Shown here: piece by piece, positions 1-6,199 of the stretch | Layout of the letters: each line of letters starts with the position of its first letter | Numbering within the stretch: position 1 is the first letter of the stretch | Origin: Dehalococcoidia bacterium | GTDB taxonomy: Bacteria > Chloroflexota > Dehalococcoidia > GIF9 > UBA5629 | Length of the DNA: 12,796 nucleotides | Direction: 5' to 3' | Assembly (NCBI GenBank): GCA_016927965.1 | Contig: JAFGLP010000165.1 | Span: 1-12,796 of the forward strand | Program-made: the position numbers and the translations under genes | The notes under the pieces: generated by a model | What the model was told of the DNA's origin: nothing | The model's database searches: none | What the model saw: the letters and a program-made list of their open reading frames with translations, nothing else

Positions 1-1
1 C

Positions 2-115
2 GGCAATGAAGCGCCTGGGTGCACCCACGACGGCATGGGGACTTTCGACCGCAGGGGACGCCACCGGCCCCCGAAGCCCCAGAAGAAAAGGAACGACTTT
101 GTTTGGCAGGCATAA
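2..115 (+). CDS. Possible C-terminal end of an unidentified protein (5' end outside window)
   Basis: The frame starting at base 2 is open from the window edge to TAA at 113-115, about 37 codons. The residues include a C-T-H-D-G-M-G-T-F-D-R-R-G-R-H stretch and a Lys/Arg/Pro-rich tail ending in VWQA, which reads more like protein than the other frames do. I do not recognise the family. Long open frames arise easily in GC-rich DNA, so support is weak. The last four codons and the 5' arm of the large inverted repeat at 101-234 are the same bases, so the repeat would begin inside the gene's 3' end. Confidence 0.3.
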   Translation, partial: GNEAPGCTHDGMGTFDRRGRHRPPKPQKKRNDFVWQA

Positions 116-234
116 AAAGAAAAACATCGTGGGGGTGAAACAGCGGCTGCAACGGGGTGAGCGCCAGCGAAACGAAGTCTTTAGCCCCTTGCGGCCAGCA
201 CCCCCACGAGCATAATAAGCTGTGCCTGCCAAAC
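101..234. repeat. 134-bp nested inverted repeat, possible structured RNA or palindromic element
   Basis: The outer arms are a perfect 12-bp match: GTTTGGCAGGCA at 101-112 and its reverse complement at 223-234. A second perfect 10-bp stem lies inside it, CGTGGGGGTG at 128-137 with CACCCCCACG at 199-208. Further in, GGC-GCAA-GGGG blocks around 143-157 face CCCC-TTGC-GCC around 185-197, with single-base bulges. The three stems are coaxial and separated by A-rich internal loops. It could fold as RNA, or be a small palindromic mobile repeat. No terminator T-tract follows it and no target-site duplication is visible. Confidence 0.6.
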
Positions 235-1185
235 AGATAGGATTAATAAATCACCTTTTCCTTTTGGGATGAAAGGCCGCTTGTGCCGCAGCTCTTTTTT
301 GCACCCTGATTACCTTAAGCAAAAAAGGCAGGCTAAAAGCGAGCGTTTCCACATTGCATACTTTACGGGGAGAGACGGACGCTGTGCCGCAAGGAGCGTC
401 CCGATTACATCGGGACCTACGGCACGAGCACACGGTAAAAGCGGACGGCGGGGGTGGGGAAAATAGTAACATCAAAAGGAACCGTTGGCAGCAGTGTGCC
501 CGCCAGCACGGCCGGTGCGGAACGCACGGGGAGCGTCCAGCGACGCACCGGGACGGTGTGCGGCCGTACTGGCGGAATCGTAATTAAATGGGGGGAGGCG
601 GCGAAAGCGGAATAGATGCGGTGGTTAAATGGCCGTCCCCTTATGTGCGGCGGTAGGGTGACGGTGACGGAGAAGCGGCGACAATCACGGAGTGACTAGC
701 GGCGAGCCGCACCGTGCCCCGGACCGGCGGGCGGACTACGGCGGCCGGAGCAGCACACCGCTATTTGAAAGATAATATTGCTGCTCGTGGCGCCCCGCCC
801 GCCGTGTACCACCGCACCCCTCACTTAGCCGCTACCAGATCACGTGGGACGGCACGAGCCAGGCCCCTGCATTACCCGCCTGGGCGTGACGGCCGACGTG
901 ACGGCTGCGTCCGGCCATTTGCCAACCGCTTCCATACATCCGGTTTCGCCCAGGGCGGGGGTAGATAAAGCCGCCAACCTTTTGGATTACTGCCGGAGAG
1001 TCCGCCGGGGTGGATGGGCGGTGAATACGGGCGGGGACTGGGAGGGTTGCTGGGAGATCAGGCCGCCAACCGCTTGAGGGACGGGGTGTGAGCGAACGAA
1101 GCAGCGAGGCCTGGGCGGGTAAGTGCGGCGACTTGCGGCAGCCAGTGAGCGAGCCGGGCGAGCATCACGGTAGCCGCCGACCGCC
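235..1185. other. GC-rich stretch with no supported gene, many hairpins
   Basis: No frame here gives a product that looks like a protein or starts with a good ribosome binding site. Strong inverted repeats occur in order: 398-405 with 409-416 (8 bp, 3-base loop, inside 384-389/420-425); 500-513 with 562-575 (13 of 14 paired) enclosing 514-519/544-549; 645-651 with 706-712; 725-734 with 795-804 (10 bp) enclosing 748-755/779-786 (8 bp); 840-845 with 896-901 enclosing 859-864/878-883; and 1152-1160 with 1182-1190 (9 bp). The 7-bp and shorter pairs could be chance at this GC content. The 8- to 14-bp nested ones are harder to dismiss. The stretch may be a large structured RNA, a repeat-rich spacer, or decayed coding DNA. 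Confidence 0.5.
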
Positions 1186-1213
1186 CGGCTGAGGGGTGCG
1201 AGTGAGCGGGGGT
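1186..1213 (+). repeat. Direct repeat copy 1, left of hicBA
   Basis: This 28-bp segment matches 1744-1771 at 25 of 28 positions, with the shared core TGCGAGTGAGCG. It ends just before the hicB promoter and overlaps the 3' arm of the hairpin at 1152-1190. A more degenerate relative, GAGGGACG...GTGAGCG, lies at 1076-1094. Confidence 0.65.
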
Positions 1214-1240
1214 TTGAGAAGCGGCTGGCTGTGCTATAAT
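1214..1240 (+). promoter_or_regulatory. Extended -10 promoter of hicBA
   Basis: TATAAT at 1235-1240 is preceded by TG at 1232-1233, which gives a consensus extended -10 (TGnTATAAT). TTGAGA at 1214-1219 is a possible -35, but the spacing of 15 is short. The hicB start codon is 24 bases beyond the -10. Confidence 0.6.
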
Positions 1241-1264
1241 TGCCATAAGCAAGAGGCAGGCAGT

Positions 1265-1492
1265 ATGAAAGTTTATAACTACACAGTGATATTCGAGCCG
1301 GTTGAGGAAGGGGGGTATGATGTGATAGTCCCGGCCATCCCGGAGATATGCACCTCTGGAGCGACCATCGAGGAAGCACGGGAGATGGCCGAGGATGCCA
1401 TCCGCTGCTATCTTGAGGGAGCTTTAAAGGACAACGAGCCGATACCGCAAGATAAAGAGCCATCCCTGGAGCGCATAGCCGTACAGATTTAG
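1265..1492 (+). CDS. hicB: HicB-family antitoxin
   Basis: This 75-residue protein has the compact partial RNase H-like fold of the HicB antitoxin: an N-terminal strand YTVIFEPVEEGGYDVIVPAIP, the GATIEEAREMAEDAI helix, then CYLEGALKDNEPIP. HicB binds and neutralises HicA and usually represses the operon. The frame is open further upstream, but the ATG at 1265 is chosen because the family's N-terminus starts there and the extended -10 at 1235-1240 lies between it and the earlier start codons. The ribosome binding site is weak (GAGG or AGGCAGG at 1253-1260). The stop is one base before the hicA start, so the genes are co-transcribed and probably coupled. There is no C-terminal DNA-binding domain, so autoregulation, if any, would need another mechanism. 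Confidence 0.85.
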   Translation: MKVYNYTVIFEPVEEGGYDVIVPAIPEICTSGATIEEAREMAEDAIRCYLEGALKDNEPIPQDKEPSLERIAVQI

Positions 1493-1493
1493 T

Positions 1494-1730
1494 ATGCCCA
1501 AGCTCCCGATATTAAAGGGCAAAGAGGTCCTCGATGCCCTGACAAGCACTAAAGGGGGTTTTTTCGTTCACCACCAGCGTGGCAGCCACGCCAGGCTGAA
1601 ACATCAGACCAAGAAAAACCTCCGGGTCACTATACCCATACATAGCAAAGACCTGCCAGACAGGACATTGCGCAGAATACTCAAGCAAGCTGGCTTGAGC
1701 GATGAGGAATTCTTAAAGCTGCTGAAGTGA
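1494..1730 (+). CDS. hicA: HicA-family mRNA interferase toxin
   Basis: This 78-residue protein has the HicA double-stranded-RNA-binding-like fold and normal family length. It shows KGKEVLDAL (8-16), then GGFFVHHQRGSHARLKH with the conserved catalytic His at residue 32 (RGSH), the strand VTIPIHSKDLP (45-55), and the helix RTLRRILKQAGLSDEEFLKLL. HicA cleaves mRNA and blocks translation until HicB binds it. All expected landmarks are intact, so the toxin looks active. It starts one base after the hicB stop. The antitoxin-first order is seen in many HicBA pairs, though the classic E. coli order is hicA first. The pair sits between direct repeats at 1186-1213 and 1744-1771, which suggests it moved in as a cassette. 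Confidence 0.87.
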   Translation: MPKLPILKGKEVLDALTSTKGGFFVHHQRGSHARLKHQTKKNLRVTIPIHSKDLPDRTLRRILKQAGLSDEEFLKLLK

Positions 1731-1743
1731 GATGCTAGACGGA

Positions 1744-1771
1744 CGGATGAGGGATGCGAGTGAGCGTGGGT
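1744..1771 (+). repeat. Direct repeat copy 2, right of hicBA
   Basis: This is the second copy of the 28-bp repeat at 1186-1213 (25 of 28 identical), 558 bases away and 13 bases past the hicA stop. The two copies bracket the complete hicBA operon, including its promoter. Confidence 0.65.
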
Positions 1772-1800
1772 GGGGGGAGTGAGTTACTAAAGTTAGCAAG

Positions 1801-1829
1801 TTGATTAATAACAATTGACACAATATACT
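1801..1829 (+). promoter_or_regulatory. Promoter of the 728-residue surface protein gene
   Basis: TTGATT at 1801-1806 and TATACT at 1824-1829 have the ideal 17-base spacing and match the sigma-70 consensus at 4 and 5 of 6 positions. A consensus TTGACA at 1815-1820 lacks a good -10 at the right distance. Either would give a short leader. Confidence 0.5.
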
Positions 1830-1858
1830 CTTATATGAATTAGGGAAGCTTAAAGGTA

Positions 1859-4045
1859 ATGGGATACCGACGATCAAGTCATATATCAAAAAAGCCATCA
1901 ACCAGAAGTAAAACCCCCAGACATCCCAAAACGGTACGAAAACCTAAACCACCACAAAAAACAACGACCGTACGACAATCCAGCAAATACCTGGCTCTAG
2001 CTGCAGTAGCTATAATATTTGTTGTTATCGGCGCCTATTACTTCTTGAATGGAATCCCAACAGAAAACCAAATCATTAATTCAAATACGATCCCTAAAAT
2101 CGGCAACCCGGCACCAAACTTTAAACTCCCATCGTTGAATGGAGACTACATAGAACTAAGCACATACAGAGGTAAAAATGTCTTCATCTACTTATGGTCC
2201 GCTTCCTGTCATCTAGATAAGACAAATCTAATGCACATAAATGATCTGTATAAAAGCAAGAACGCTAACGTGGAAATAGTTACAATAAATGTTTTTGACT
2301 CAAAAACAACTATCCTTAATTATCTAAAAAGGTATGACTTCTCATTCCCGATAGCTATAGATTTACAACATGAGATATTCAAGAAATATCACCTTATGCA
2401 GGCTACTCCCACAAGTATACTAATTGATGAAAAAGGAATCATTGCAGCCATAAAGATTGGAACCTTTGATAACGCAAACGAAATGCTCTGTTTCATCAAT
2501 AATTCCAAATGCAGCCGTACAGATTCAGATCCACCTATCATTTCAGAAGCTACAGTATTCGATATAACTGACAGAAGAGCAACAATCAATTGGACAACTA
2601 ATGAAGATGCGTCAGCAACAGCAATATGTGTTTCCGAAAATAACGAATACCATACTACAATTAGCACCTTGAGTAGAAATAAGACTCATTCACTGCAAGT
2701 CAATAAACTTGAAGCCGAAACAAAATATACGGTGACATTAATTTCAGACGATGCCAACGGCAACAAAACAGAAATCGAAAACATACTCCAATTTGTAACG
2801 CTTAAAGGCCGATCGATTGGTGGAAAAACAGGAAACTATGCACCAGATTTCACCACAGAAACAATCAACGGTGATATTGTTTCCATAGGCAAATATCCCG
2901 AAACTAAAATAATGATCGTTTTCCTGAAAACGTTGTATGAAACAACAAATTACCAGCTTAAGTTTATAGAAAACGCATATGAGTTTATGCCCGAGCAAAA
3001 ATGGCAAGTAATAGTTATTTCCTCTGCAGAAAACAGCCAGAAAGTCATCAATAAATTAAAGGAAAATAAATACGAATTCGATGTTGCCCTGGATGAGACA
3101 GGAGAAATCACACGTAAATTCGCACCATCATCCTTGCAATATAGTTACTTTATCGATGAAGAAGGAGTAATTACAGATAGGAAAACCGGCCTATTTTCCA
3201 GCAGTGATGAAATCTTAGCACTGACGATAAAAGACCCCACTACCCTGGCACAATTCAAAGATAAAATCCCACCTATTATCAGTAATATCAATGTGACTGA
3301 CATAACCGAGACAAGCGCGACAATCAAATGGGACACAAATGAGGAAACAACAAGCCAAGTGCAATACTGGGTAAATTATGGTAATCCCCAAGATACTGAA
3401 ATCGATAAAGAGCGTACGATTGCACATGAAGTGAAAATAACACCCCTGTTGGCAGGGATAAAATACAGTTTTGTTATCCAATCAAAAGACATTGCCGGAA
3501 ATGAAGTAAAATCAAAGGCAGACACATTCATTACAACTGCGTGGATACCTACAGAATCGGAATACGTGCGTGTCGGGAATGCTTTTATTGGCGGAGCGGA
3601 CGGGCACAGGATAAAGCTTAATAATAACCTCAAAGCAAAAGACCCTGACTGGAAAACATTACTGGATTTTTTAAGAACGGATAGAACAGATTCAATCCCA
3701 TACGTAAAAGATAGATTTGTATGCGCCGATTTTGCCGAATTACTTCACAACAACGCCGAAAAAGCTGGCATTAAAGCAGCCTATGTATGCATAAGATTAG
3801 GACCTTCAACTGAATACACAAACGGCGCTGGACATGCACTCAATGCATTCAACGTCATCGATAAAGGAATAATATACATAGATGATACCGGAACGTGTTC
3901 ACTGGACGCATGCCCAAGATATAAAGATAAAATTGTGGACTTGAAAGTGGGAAGTGCATATATCGCTCGAAGCGTTTTTCCAGAATATAGCTTACGCTGG
4001 GGTAGTATGGGGCAACTAATAAAGATTGAATCTGTGCAATGGTGA
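1859..4045 (+). CDS. Membrane-anchored Trx-FN3-Trx-FN3-transglutaminase-like protein
   Basis: This 728-residue protein has a Lys/Arg/Pro-rich cytoplasmic tail (1-43) and one membrane helix (44-63), with the rest outside the cell. Residues ~80-215 are a TlpA/AhpC-type thioredoxin fold (GNPAPNFKLPSLNG; cis-Pro in QATPTS at 184), but the active site is WSASCHLD, with one Cys (117) and no resolving partner. FN3-like domains lie at ~224-314 and ~471-560, both opening with a PPIIS motif and containing a T-N-E-D/E stretch. A second thioredoxin-like domain (~325-455) has no cysteine. The C-terminus (~565-728) has a plausible Cys622 (FVCADFA), His659 (GHALNAF), Asp675/676 (YIDDTG) triad of the transglutaminase-like superfamily. 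The ATG at 1859 follows AAAGG and a TAGGGAAG alternative. The DNA is AT-rich compared with the upstream block. A structural or peptide-crosslinking role is possible; the substrate is unknown. Confidence 0.85.
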   Translation: MGYRRSSHISKKPSTRSKTPRHPKTVRKPKPPQKTTTVRQSSKYLALAAVAIIFVVIGAYYFLNGIPTENQIINSNTIPKIGNPAPNFKLPSLNGDYIELSTYRGKNVFIYLWSASCHLDKTNLMHINDLYKSKNANVEIVTINVFDSKTTILNYLKRYDFSFPIAIDLQHEIFKKYHLMQATPTSILIDEKGIIAAIKIGTFDNANEMLCFINNSKCSRTDSDPPIISEATVFDITDRRATINWTTNEDASATAICVSENNEYHTTISTLSRNKTHSLQVNKLEAETKYTVTLISDDANGNKTEIENILQFVTLKGRSIGGKTGNYAPDFTTETINGDIVSIGKYPETKIMIVFLKTLYETTNYQLKFIENAYEFMPEQKWQVIVISSAENSQKVINKLKENKYEFDVALDETGEITRKFAPSSLQYSYFIDEEGVITDRKTGLFSSSDEILALTIKDPTTLAQFKDKIPPIISNINVTDITETSATIKWDTNEETTSQVQYWVNYGNPQDTEIDKERTIAHEVKITPLLAGIKYSFVIQSKDIAGNEVKSKADTFITTAWIPTESEYVRVGNAFIGGADGHRIKLNNNLKAKDPDWKTLLDFLRTDRTDSIPYVKDRFVCADFAELLHNNAEKAGIKAAYVCIRLGPSTEYTNGAGHALNAFNVIDKGIIYIDDTGTCSLDACPRYKDKIVDLKVGSAYIARSVFPEYSLRWGSMGQLIKIESVQW

Positions 4046-4053
4046 TTTAGATA

Positions 4054-4218
4054 TTTAATGAGCTTCAACAGTCGCAGATATTGAATTGCCCAACCTTTAT
4101 CATTGAAAAGAGCTTTCAGTAGATTAGGGCCGACTGTTTTACCGGCATGGTAGTGGACGGAAACACGCCTGCCATTACTGAGGAAATGGCAATAGCGCAC
4201 AAGACAAACTATCCAGTA
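4054..4218 (-). pseudogene. HicA-like toxin relic
   Basis: Reading leftward, the frame gives CHFLSNGRRVSVHYHAGKT, VGPNLLKALFNDKGW and LRLLKLIK. This resembles the C-terminal two thirds of HicA/YcfA-type toxins: the strand after the catalytic region, the H-x-G-K-T turn, the final helix and an LRRLKLIK-like end. The N-terminal part and the usual G-S-H motif are missing; the aligned place reads V-R-Y-C-H. There is no start codon with a ribosome binding site, and the frame runs on without a stop into the antisense of the neighbouring gene. I take it as a decayed toxin, converging with the surface protein gene. The family assignment is from memory of the motif and is moderate. Confidence 0.45.
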
Positions 4219-4253
4219 AATTGAGCAAGCTGATCCCGAATAATTACAGGAAA

Positions 4254-4541
4254 TCAGGATTTATAAGTGGATTCGCTTCGCCGGACCACCTGGAGGATGA
4301 CGACCAGCTTTTTGTCATCGAAGACATCATAGACCACGCGGTAATGGCCAACCCGGATGCGGTATGCGGTAACGGCCCCTTCGATCTTCCTGACTCCATG
4401 GGGGCGAGGATCGGATATCAGGTTATCTATGGCAGCGGCCAGACGGACAAACTCCTGCCGACGGATGTGGGCGCCAAGCTTCTGCAGGTCACGGCCAGCA
4501 GCGGGGGAGACTTCGATCTGATATGCCGGGGAGTCAGGCAT
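4254..4541 (-). CDS. RelE/ParE-family toxin
   Basis: This ~95-residue protein has the RelE/ParE superfamily layout: the N-terminal strand YQIEVSPAAGRDLQKL, a helix up to AIDNLISDPRPHGVRKIEG, the core AYRIRVGHYRVVYDVFDDKKLVVILQVVRRSE and a terminal Y-K-S. The R-I-R-V-G-x-Y-R-V-V-Y block is diagnostic. Members cleave ribosome-bound mRNA or poison gyrase; which one cannot be told here. Where relatives have HRRxVY, this has RRSESTY. The ATG at 4541 is nine bases past AAGGTGGA, while a TTG at 4544 is only six away, so the start is uncertain by one codon. It follows the antitoxin gene by about 15 bases, and its ribosome binding site overlaps the antitoxin's stop. Confidence 0.85.
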   Translation of the reverse strand: MPDSPAYQIEVSPAAGRDLQKLGAHIRRQEFVRLAAAIDNLISDPRPHGVRKIEGAVTAYRIRVGHYRVVYDVFDDKKLVVILQVVRRSESTYKS

Positions 4542-4556
4542 CAAATATAGTCCACC

Positions 4557-4817
4557 TTATTTACTGCCGTTCCTCCTGGTGATTGATTTATCCAGCTCCT
4601 TGCGCACCTCACCCCAGGGGCGACCACCTTTAGCCTTATATTCAGCACGGGAAGCTTTAATAACCGGGGCGAGCTCGGCATCTTCACGGCTTTCAAGCCA
4701 CTCGGTGACAGCTTCCGCAATGATCTCACTGGCGGTCAGGCGGCGGCGGACGGCGGCCACTTTCAGATCGGTATATAGCTCGTCGTTGTGGAAAACGACT
4801 GTCATTCTTCTGCTCAT
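4557..4817 (-). CDS. Ribbon-helix-helix (CopG-type) antitoxin
   Basis: This 86-residue protein opens with the RHH strand MTVVFHNDELYTDLKVAA, followed by the two helices RRRLTASEIIAEAVTEWLES (~residues 5-44). The remaining ~40 residues, including GGRPWGEVRKELDK, resemble the toxin-wrapping tail of RHH antitoxins. It should bind DNA as a dimer, repress its own operon and neutralise the RelE/ParE-type toxin that follows. The ATG at 4817 is chosen over 4838 because GGAGGG sits five bases upstream of it and because the operator repeats begin right before it. The promoter at 4867-4872 is immediately upstream of those repeats. Confidence 0.85.
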   Translation of the reverse strand: MSRRMTVVFHNDELYTDLKVAAVRRRLTASEIIAEAVTEWLESREDAELAPVIKASRAEYKAKGGRPWGEVRKELDKSITRRNGSK

Positions 4818-4832
4818 ATTATCCCTCCATGC

Positions 4833-4864
4833 AGGCATACAGGCATATCAACATACATATGCCT
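4833..4864. promoter_or_regulatory. Probable operator of the RHH antitoxin
   Basis: Three near-identical 8-bp half sites are packed together: AGGCATAC (4833-4840), AGGCATAT (4841-4848) and the inverted ATATGCCT (4857-4864). RHH repressors typically bind such tandem and inverted short half sites. The block lies between the -10 box and the start codon of the operon, where occupancy would block transcription. Confidence 0.65.
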
Positions 4865-4866
4865 AT

Positions 4867-4876
4867 ATTATAGCAG
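4867..4876 (-). promoter_or_regulatory. Extended -10 promoter of the RelE/ParE-RHH operon
   Basis: On the minus strand TGC-TATAAT is a consensus extended -10 (TATAAT at 4872-4867). No good -35 is visible, as is common with extended -10 promoters. The same TGCTATAAT sequence drives hicBA. Confidence 0.6.
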
Positions 4877-4906
4877 TCCTGGAGAGATGCTGCATTTTGA
4901 CCCCCG

Positions 4907-5167
4907 TCAATCCTTTTTACCATCATCAATATTACTTTTCTTTCTTCTATTACGCGGGAAGGTAGGTATTGGTGGCATGAAAGAGGGATCGGGTATGAAG
5001 AGCAGGCAGTTGAGGCAGAGCAGGCCGGCACGGACCCAGCGGCTGCCCTTGCGGTAATAAAGGGTCTTGACCTCGCCCATGGAGCGGTAGAAGCGCACCC
5101 CCTGACGGGAGATGATGCGCCGGGGCTGGGCCTCCGGGCAATACCAGTGCTGCCTGACGTGCGGCAT
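4907..5167 (-). CDS. Small phage-like protein with a degenerate zinc ribbon
   Basis: This 86-residue protein has no function I can name. The N-terminal 60 residues look like a real domain: HWYCPEAQPRRIISRQGVRFYRS, then TLYYRKGSRWVRAGLLCLNC. C51-L-N-C54 is one zinc knuckle; the matching first knuckle at C10-P-E-A13 has Ala where a second Cys would be expected. The tail is Pro-rich, then basic. Zinc binding is therefore doubtful. There is no clear ribosome binding site before ATG 5167. It is the last of three small genes reading leftward, about 70 bases after its neighbour. Its end lies near the toxin-antitoxin promoter region. Confidence 0.55.
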   Translation of the reverse strand: MPHVRQHWYCPEAQPRRIISRQGVRFYRSMGEVKTLYYRKGSRWVRAGLLCLNCLLFIPDPSFMPPIPTFPRNRRKKSNIDDGKKD

Positions 5168-5226
5168 ATTATCTACAATACGAGAAGGTTAAAGGGGTAC
5201 AAAATTTGTTTTTTTATTTTGGGAAA

Positions 5227-5247
5227 CAAATAGACCTCGGCTATTTG
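5227..5247 (-). terminator. Weak hairpin over the stop codon of the 115-residue gene
   Basis: CAAATAG and CTATTTG form a perfect 7-bp stem with a 7-base loop. The 5' arm, read on the minus strand, includes the TAG stop codon. Only a short T run follows, so it may act as a 3' stabilising or attenuating hairpin rather than a full terminator. Confidence 0.35.
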
Positions 5248-5588
5248 ATAAGGCCTTTGATACCCAGGGGGACGGCGATATCGGTGAGGACCTTGGTGAT
5301 GGCTTCTTTGAGCGGCTTGTGCTGGTCCCGGGTGACGTTGTAGCGGGTGCGGATCAGCCGGGCGATGGTGTTGGCAGTGATTACCTGCAGGTCGACGCGA
5401 TCGGGGAATTTATCGATGAGGGTGAGGAGCTTTACGCGCAGGATGGCTATCTCTTCGTCGATGCCTTCAACTTCGAGAGCCTGGTCAAGCTGGAGCGCCT
5501 GGGCTTCGTCAAGAACCTGGCTGTAGAACCCGTGCTTGCGGGCATTCTGATTGCCTTTGGGTGCACCCCTGGGCTTCTTTTCTGTCAT
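5241..5588 (-). CDS. Phage-type basic protein with GAPKGNQNARKHGFYS motif
   Basis: This 115-residue protein begins with MTEKKPRGAPKGNQNARKHG followed by FYS. That basic Gly/Asn motif opens many phage and mobile-element proteins, including some small terminase subunit-like proteins. The middle is helical (ALQLDQALEVEGIDEEIAILRVKLLTLIDKF), and the rest continues with NTIARLIRTRYNVTRDQHKPLKEAITKVL. A DNA-binding role in packaging or replication is plausible but not shown. There is no ribosome binding site before ATG 5588, and the first 80 bases overlap the end of the 56-residue gene upstream in another frame. It may be translated by coupling, or the two could be halves of one frameshifted gene. 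Confidence 0.65.
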   Translation of the reverse strand: MTEKKPRGAPKGNQNARKHGFYSQVLDEAQALQLDQALEVEGIDEEIAILRVKLLTLIDKFPDRVDLQVITANTIARLIRTRYNVTRDQHKPLKEAITKVLTDIAVPLGIKGLIK

Positions 5589-5679
5589 GTTTTACTTTGA
5601 GCATGCCATAGACCAGCAGGAGGGCAGCAAGCTCCCAGTTTTCCTGCTGGATGGCGAGATCGAGAAGAGGCACCTGCAT
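5509..5679 (-). CDS. Small conserved-looking helical protein
   Basis: This 56-residue protein opens MQVPLLDLAIQQENWELAAL followed by LLVYGMLKVKHDRKE, an amphipathic helical pair with a W-E-L-A-A...Y-G-L/M-L-K pattern. I have the impression of this pattern from small mobile-element proteins but cannot name a family. The C-terminal 20 residues (Cys, Gln, Arg rich) are read from DNA that also encodes the start of the next gene, so the real end could differ if there is a frameshift. ATG 5679 is chosen because the helix starts there; it has no ribosome binding site. A TATAAT (minus strand, 5694-5689) lies about ten bases upstream, which would give a nearly leaderless mRNA. Confidence 0.5.
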   Translation of the reverse strand: MQVPLLDLAIQQENWELAALLLVYGMLKVKHDRKEAQGCTQRQSECPQARVLQPGS

Positions 5680-5688
5680 GTTGTAGAT

Positions 5689-5694
5689 ATTATA
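5689..5694 (-). promoter_or_regulatory. -10 box for the small phage-like gene trio
   Basis: TATAAT on the minus strand is placed so that transcription would begin within a few bases of ATG 5679. The -35 region is only TTTCCC. The pyrimidine-rich DNA in front of it has no ribosome binding site. Confidence 0.4.
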
Positions 5695-5763
5695 GAGTGG
5701 GGGAGGGTGAGGGGAAAGGGGAAGATGACACACTCTAGTGGAACTATTTAATATTAATACCGT

Positions 5764-6138
5764 TCATTTCATAGGGATTTTTAAGTCTGCACATACTAGT
5801 CTCACGCCGGATGCCTCACCCGGTTTGGCTTTTCGTTTCCTTGCATTTAATATTTGAACAGCGCCGTCTGTACCTGGCATATTTGAAAATATTGTCTCAT
5901 TCAGCGCATCGAAAAGCCGTTTAGTCAAATTGTCCAAATCCGACCCATGCGGGTGATCTGATGGGAATTTATCTATGGGTAAAACGAATGAGGCTTTGAC
6001 GCTGCAGGGACCAGTCAATTTGGGAAGTTTGGAAGTCTGTTTTATTACAGCGGCAGACCATAATGAAGCTGCTTCCCTATTTCCTCTCGTTTTCGATTGA
6101 CTATACGGAACCCCGGTAATAAATACATCAATAACCAA
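5764..6138 (-). CDS. rusA: RusA-type Holliday junction resolvase
   Basis: This 124-residue protein matches RusA in length and layout. The core is HGSDLDNLTKRLFDALN (residues 64-80), the family's D-x-D-N-x-x-K...D-A-L signature, and a further Asp91 (PGTDGAV) is positioned as the third metal-binding acid. RusA is a homodimeric, Mg-dependent endonuclease from lambdoid phages that cuts Holliday junctions at CC dinucleotides. The start is TTG at 6138: a full AGGAGGTGAA lies six bases upstream and VIDVFITGVPYSQSK aligns with the RusA N-terminus. Its usual role is phage recombination or replication, so it supports a prophage origin for the left part of the window. Confidence 0.85.
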   Translation of the reverse strand: MVIDVFITGVPYSQSKTRGNREAASLWSAAVIKQTSKLPKLTGPCSVKASFVLPIDKFPSDHPHGSDLDNLTKRLFDALNETIFSNMPGTDGAVQILNARKRKAKPGEASGVRLVCADLKIPMK

Positions 6139-6199
6139 TATTCACCTCCTACCCGAGCTCTCCATAATGAACAGGCTAAAACCTGGAATCATATATGAG

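Noticed and set aside
398..416. Short perfect hairpin considered as a terminator or CRISPR repeat
   Set aside because: It occurs once, has no T-tract and no regularly spaced copies; there is no CRISPR array in the window.
251..1463. Overlapping open frames of 60-158 codons on both strands in the GC-rich block
   Set aside because: Their products are Arg/Pro/Gly-rich, lack ribosome binding sites and resemble no family. GC-rich DNA has few stops, so such frames are expected by chance.
2389..3633. Minus-strand open frames of 63-92 codons
   Set aside because: They are antisense shadows of the 728-residue gene and have hydrophobic, composition-driven sequences without starts of their own.
4221..4550. 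Plus-strand 109-codon frame
   Set aside because: It is the antisense of the RelE/ParE toxin, whose minus-strand product matches its family throughout.
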